NCBI GenBank assembly: GCA_031292525.1
Contig: JARLGY010000019.1
Coordinates: 1-64,000, forward strand
DNA from: Flavipsychrobacter sp.
GTDB lineage: Bacteria > Bacteroidota > Bacteroidia > Chitinophagales > Chitinophagaceae
DNA length: 64,000 bases
Reading direction: 5' to 3'
Every line of letters starts with the position of its first letter. Position 1 is the first letter of the stretch. The notes beneath the pieces are model-generated. The model searched no databases. It was given only the letters and a program-made list of their open reading frames with translations, and had not been told where the DNA came from. Of the stretch, positions 62,159 through 64,000 are shown piece by piece. The position numbers and the translations under genes are program-made.

Positions 62159-62250
62159 CATGCAAAAATCTTTAAATAACCTCCACATCTTTATATATTT
62201 TCTTAAAGTCTTCTCAGTAAATTGCAGTTTACAGTGCTCCATTTTTGTGT

Positions 62251-62772
62251 ATGAGACTTTACGCTATTGCATATCCCCAACTTGCTGCTAATGATCTGGA
62301 GCTAATACAGAAATGTCGCAAAGAAAATAATAGGCTTTATGGTCTTATAGATCCGCATTTCACGTTTATATTTATGGTTAGCGATCAAACTATTTCGTCT
62401 TTTACAGCAGAGGTTACCAAACGCTTGAGAGACGTGAAACGCATTCACTTCACATTGAGGTGCGCCACTATTAATAAAGATGCATTCAGCGGTTACTATT
62501 TTGCTTTCCTTATACCTGACGAAGGACACAGCAGCATTAAAAAACTACACGACAAGCTGTACAGCTACAAATTATCCAACCACCATAGGCTAGACATCGA
62601 TTATATTCCACACATAGAGATAGCAAATTCGCTCGACAAAATAAAAATAAAGCAGTTAGTTGACCAATGGAATGAAACTGATTTTGCTATTACAGGAACT
62701 ATTGCATACATCAGTATTATCACTTTTGAAAACGGGATCTTAGAAACCGTAGCTGCAATACCCTTAAAATAA
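62251..62772 (+). CDS. 2H phosphoesterase / 2'-5' RNA ligase-like protein
   Basis: 173 aa from the ATG at 62251. Two 2H signatures about 85 residues apart: PHFTFIF (His36-x-Thr38) and PHIEIA (His121-x-Glu123). The second is H-x-E rather than the usual H-x-T/S, which may weaken catalysis or mark a subfamily. Relatives cut or join 2'-5' phosphodiesters or cyclic phosphates. Alone between terminators. Confidence 0.8.
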   Translation: MRLYAIAYPQLAANDLELIQKCRKENNRLYGLIDPHFTFIFMVSDQTISSFTAEVTKRLRDVKRIHFTLRCATINKDAFSGYYFAFLIPDEGHSSIKKLHDKLYSYKLSNHHRLDIDYIPHIEIANSLDKIKIKQLVDQWNETDFAITGTIAYISIITFENGILETVAAIPLK

Positions 62773-62801
62773 ATAGCCCCGGCATTGCGGTCGGGGCTAT
62801 T
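62772..62801 (+). terminator. Terminator of the 2H phosphoesterase gene
   Basis: AATAGCCCCG (62772-62781) pairs with CGGGGCTATT (62792-62801). It starts at the last base of the stop codon and may also serve the leftward DUF6515-like gene. Confidence 0.85.
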
Positions 62802-62823
62802 ATATCTTATCTATCTTGCATTA

Positions 62824-63642
62824 TTAATTCACTTGAATTACCTGGTAGGCATCTTGGCCGTTTTGCGAAATAGGCTGATAGTAGGTATTATTATACAATA
62901 ATACATCCTGCCCATTTATCTGCTGTTCTGTGGCGCCTTGGGGTATTTCTGTAACAATAGCACCAACTGGAGCCGGTACTACGCGGAAAGAATTACCCTG
63001 ATTCACATAAAACGCACCGCCATAATAATAGTAATCCGCATCCCCCAAAGGCACAGTTACATATCCGTTAGGTAGGTAGCTTACAACCGCGCCAACTGGT
63101 GGTGCAACAACTGTATAGCCTGCGCCCGATTGTTCGTAATAAACCCCATTATCATAATAATAAGCCTGGTTTGCGATAGAGAAATATAAAGCATCTGCAG
63201 CCAGCGAAGCGGCAAAATACCCAAATGGATGCCAATAAGGCCCCCATGCATACGGATGGTATGGATGATAAAAATAGGTACCTCCGCCATATATATGGCC
63301 ATAACCATAACCTGTATGATATGGATGGTCTGTAAAACGGACACCGCCACCACGGCCATAGCCGCCACCGTAACCGCCATCATAACCACCACGCCCTGCA
63401 GGAAATGAATGGCTACCTATGTTGCGAGCGCCACCGTTAAAACCTCCTCCTCCAAAGCCACCCCTTCCTGCCGGAGCTGAAGGACGTGAGAAACCCCCAC
63501 CTCCGCCACCGTGGAAGCCGCCGCCACCACCGCCGCCGCCATGGCCAAATCTCTGGGCCATACCATGCTGGGGAAAACAGAATATGGTGAAGGCAAAAAC
63601 ACTAATTATATTTATAAGCTTTATTTTACTGATCGTTTTCAT
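62824..63642 (-). CDS. Gly/Tyr-rich exported protein, DUF6515-like
   Basis: 272 aa, signal peptide ~1-29. A Gly-rich low-complexity region (~30-105, GGGGGGGG runs) leads into His/Tyr-rich YHPYHPYAWGPYWHP and a repeated YYYDNGVYYEQ / YYYYGGAFYV module (VVAPPVGAVV and VVPAPVGAIV) that recalls DUF6515. Role unknown; probably periplasmic or surface. It follows the DUF2092-like gene by 24 bases, so the pair is likely one operon. Confidence 0.82.
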   Translation of the reverse strand: MKTISKIKLINIISVFAFTIFCFPQHGMAQRFGHGGGGGGGGFHGGGGGGFSRPSAPAGRGGFGGGGFNGGARNIGSHSFPAGRGGYDGGYGGGYGRGGGVRFTDHPYHTGYGYGHIYGGGTYFYHPYHPYAWGPYWHPFGYFAASLAADALYFSIANQAYYYDNGVYYEQSGAGYTVVAPPVGAVVSYLPNGYVTVPLGDADYYYYGGAFYVNQGNSFRVVPAPVGAIVTEIPQGATEQQINGQDVLLYNNTYYQPISQNGQDAYQVIQVN

Positions 63643-63666
63643 GACTATAAATGTTGCTGAGTGAAA

Positions 63667-64000
63667 TTAATTTTTTGCTGATAATGGGGTTAATTTGATT
63701 TTCTTGGCATTTGCAGGAGCCTTGAAGTCAAAAATGCTGTTGGGCAAAACGGGGTTAATTTCCCAATCTGAATAAACAGCTTCGTATTGAGGAGTCATGG
63801 GTTTATTGGTATATATAATAACCAACTTTACAGGCAGGTAAAAAGCATCATTAGCTATCCAGAACTGGAATGTTTTGTCCTTTGAGGTGCCAGCGATGTG
63901 AAAACATTCTTTCCCATCCACCTTTGTCATACCCAGCATAGACAGATTTGTTGCATCGGCCAAAATATCGTCCACAAATGTGGGATACAGAAAATCTGCC
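63667..64000 (-). CDS. DUF2092-like (LolA-fold-like) protein, 5' end beyond window
   Basis: Partial: the reading frame is open to the right edge (…ADFLYPTFVDDILADATN is in frame upstream of the first GTG), so the start lies outside. The visible ~110 residues contain KECFHIAGTSKDKTFQFWIA and FYLPVKLVIIYTNKP, a beta-rich pattern as in DUF2092 proteins. Exported or periplasmic character cannot be judged without the N-terminus. Confidence 0.75.
   Translation of the reverse strand, partial: ADFLYPTFVDDILADATNLSMLGMTKVDGKECFHIAGTSKDKTFQFWIANDAFYLPVKLVIIYTNKPMTPQYEAVYSDWEINPVLPNSIFDFKAPANAKKIKLTPLSAKN

Noticed and set aside
63419-63664. Pro-rich plus-strand frame over the DUF6515-like gene
   Set aside because: It is the antisense shadow of the Gly-rich stretch (GGN codons read as CCN on the other strand).
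1-64000. CRISPR arrays, tRNA or rRNA genes, and prophage
   Set aside because: No regularly spaced identical repeats, no cloverleaf with a CCA-type end in the gaps inspected, no phage structural or integrase genes.

Overview
The window is chromosomal DNA of a Bacteroidota (Bacteroidetes) bacterium, most likely of the order Chitinophagales; the order is inferred from overall gene character, not from a marker comparison. Supporting signs are several proteins with type IX secretion (T9SS) C-terminal sorting domains, a PorP/SprF-family outer membrane protein, TonB-dependent receptors with carboxypeptidase-like N-domains, duplicated OmpH/Skp chaperones next to bamA, an HU-CCDC81/SPOR-type protein, and repeated TAnnTTTG -7 promoter boxes without obvious Shine-Dalgarno sites. 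No tRNA, rRNA, CRISPR array or prophage was seen.

Layout. 1-1438: an apparently intact IS4-family (Tn5/IS50-like) insertion sequence whose left end coincides with the window edge, followed by ~570 bp of gene-poor DNA with a 16-bp perfect palindrome and a REP-like sequence. 2.0-5.8 kb: a giant secreted adhesin-like protein with a type B T9SS signal. 6.0-8.4 kb: prs, rplY (L25/Ctc) and pth. 8.5-13.6 kb: a secreted CotH-kinase-like protein, an esterase, a membrane protein and an EGF-like exported protein. 13.8-16.5 kb: an ArsR/SRPBCC cluster with a clear double operator, ending in a DoxX-like protein. 16.5-17.9 kb: an NHL-repeat T9SS substrate broken by a frameshift at a T7 run. 18.1-21.9 kb: the alpha ribosomal operon infA-rpmJ-rpsM-rpsK-rpsD-rpoA-rplQ. 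22.1-24.4 kb: gmhB-like, gmhA and queA. 24.6-26.9 kb: an FKBP isomerase and two tandem-duplicated secreted proteins. 27.3-33.3 kb: an M20 dipeptidase, then uppS-bamA-ompH-ompH for the envelope. 33.8-41.4 kb: PorP/SprF, a 3-methyladenine glycosylase, a cysteine-rich small protein with a TonB receptor, an RsmI-like methyltransferase, and a hydrolase/GT2/membrane-protein operon. 41.5-49.4 kb: acyl-CoA dehydrogenase, aminotransferase, POT peptide transporter, purD and nnr. 49.7-57.7 kb: a four-gene envelope cluster (TonB-receptor-like barrel, 1022-aa TPR protein, second beta-barrel, HU/SPOR-like membrane protein). 57.9-64.0 kb: gmk, lepA, a PhaB-like reductase, small stress/envelope proteins, a 2H phosphoesterase and a DUF2092/DUF6515 pair cut by the right edge.

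Most of the window is ordinary housekeeping and envelope biology. The items most worth follow-up are the four-gene TonB-like/TPR/barrel/HU-SPOR cluster (49,680-57,743), the double operator that covers both elements of the ArsR promoter, the frameshift in the NHL/T9SS gene at a canonical T TTT TTG slippery sequence, and the terminator-like hairpins lying inside the alpha operon and directly against the NHL gene start codon. None of these is proven here; each comes with the test that would decide it.
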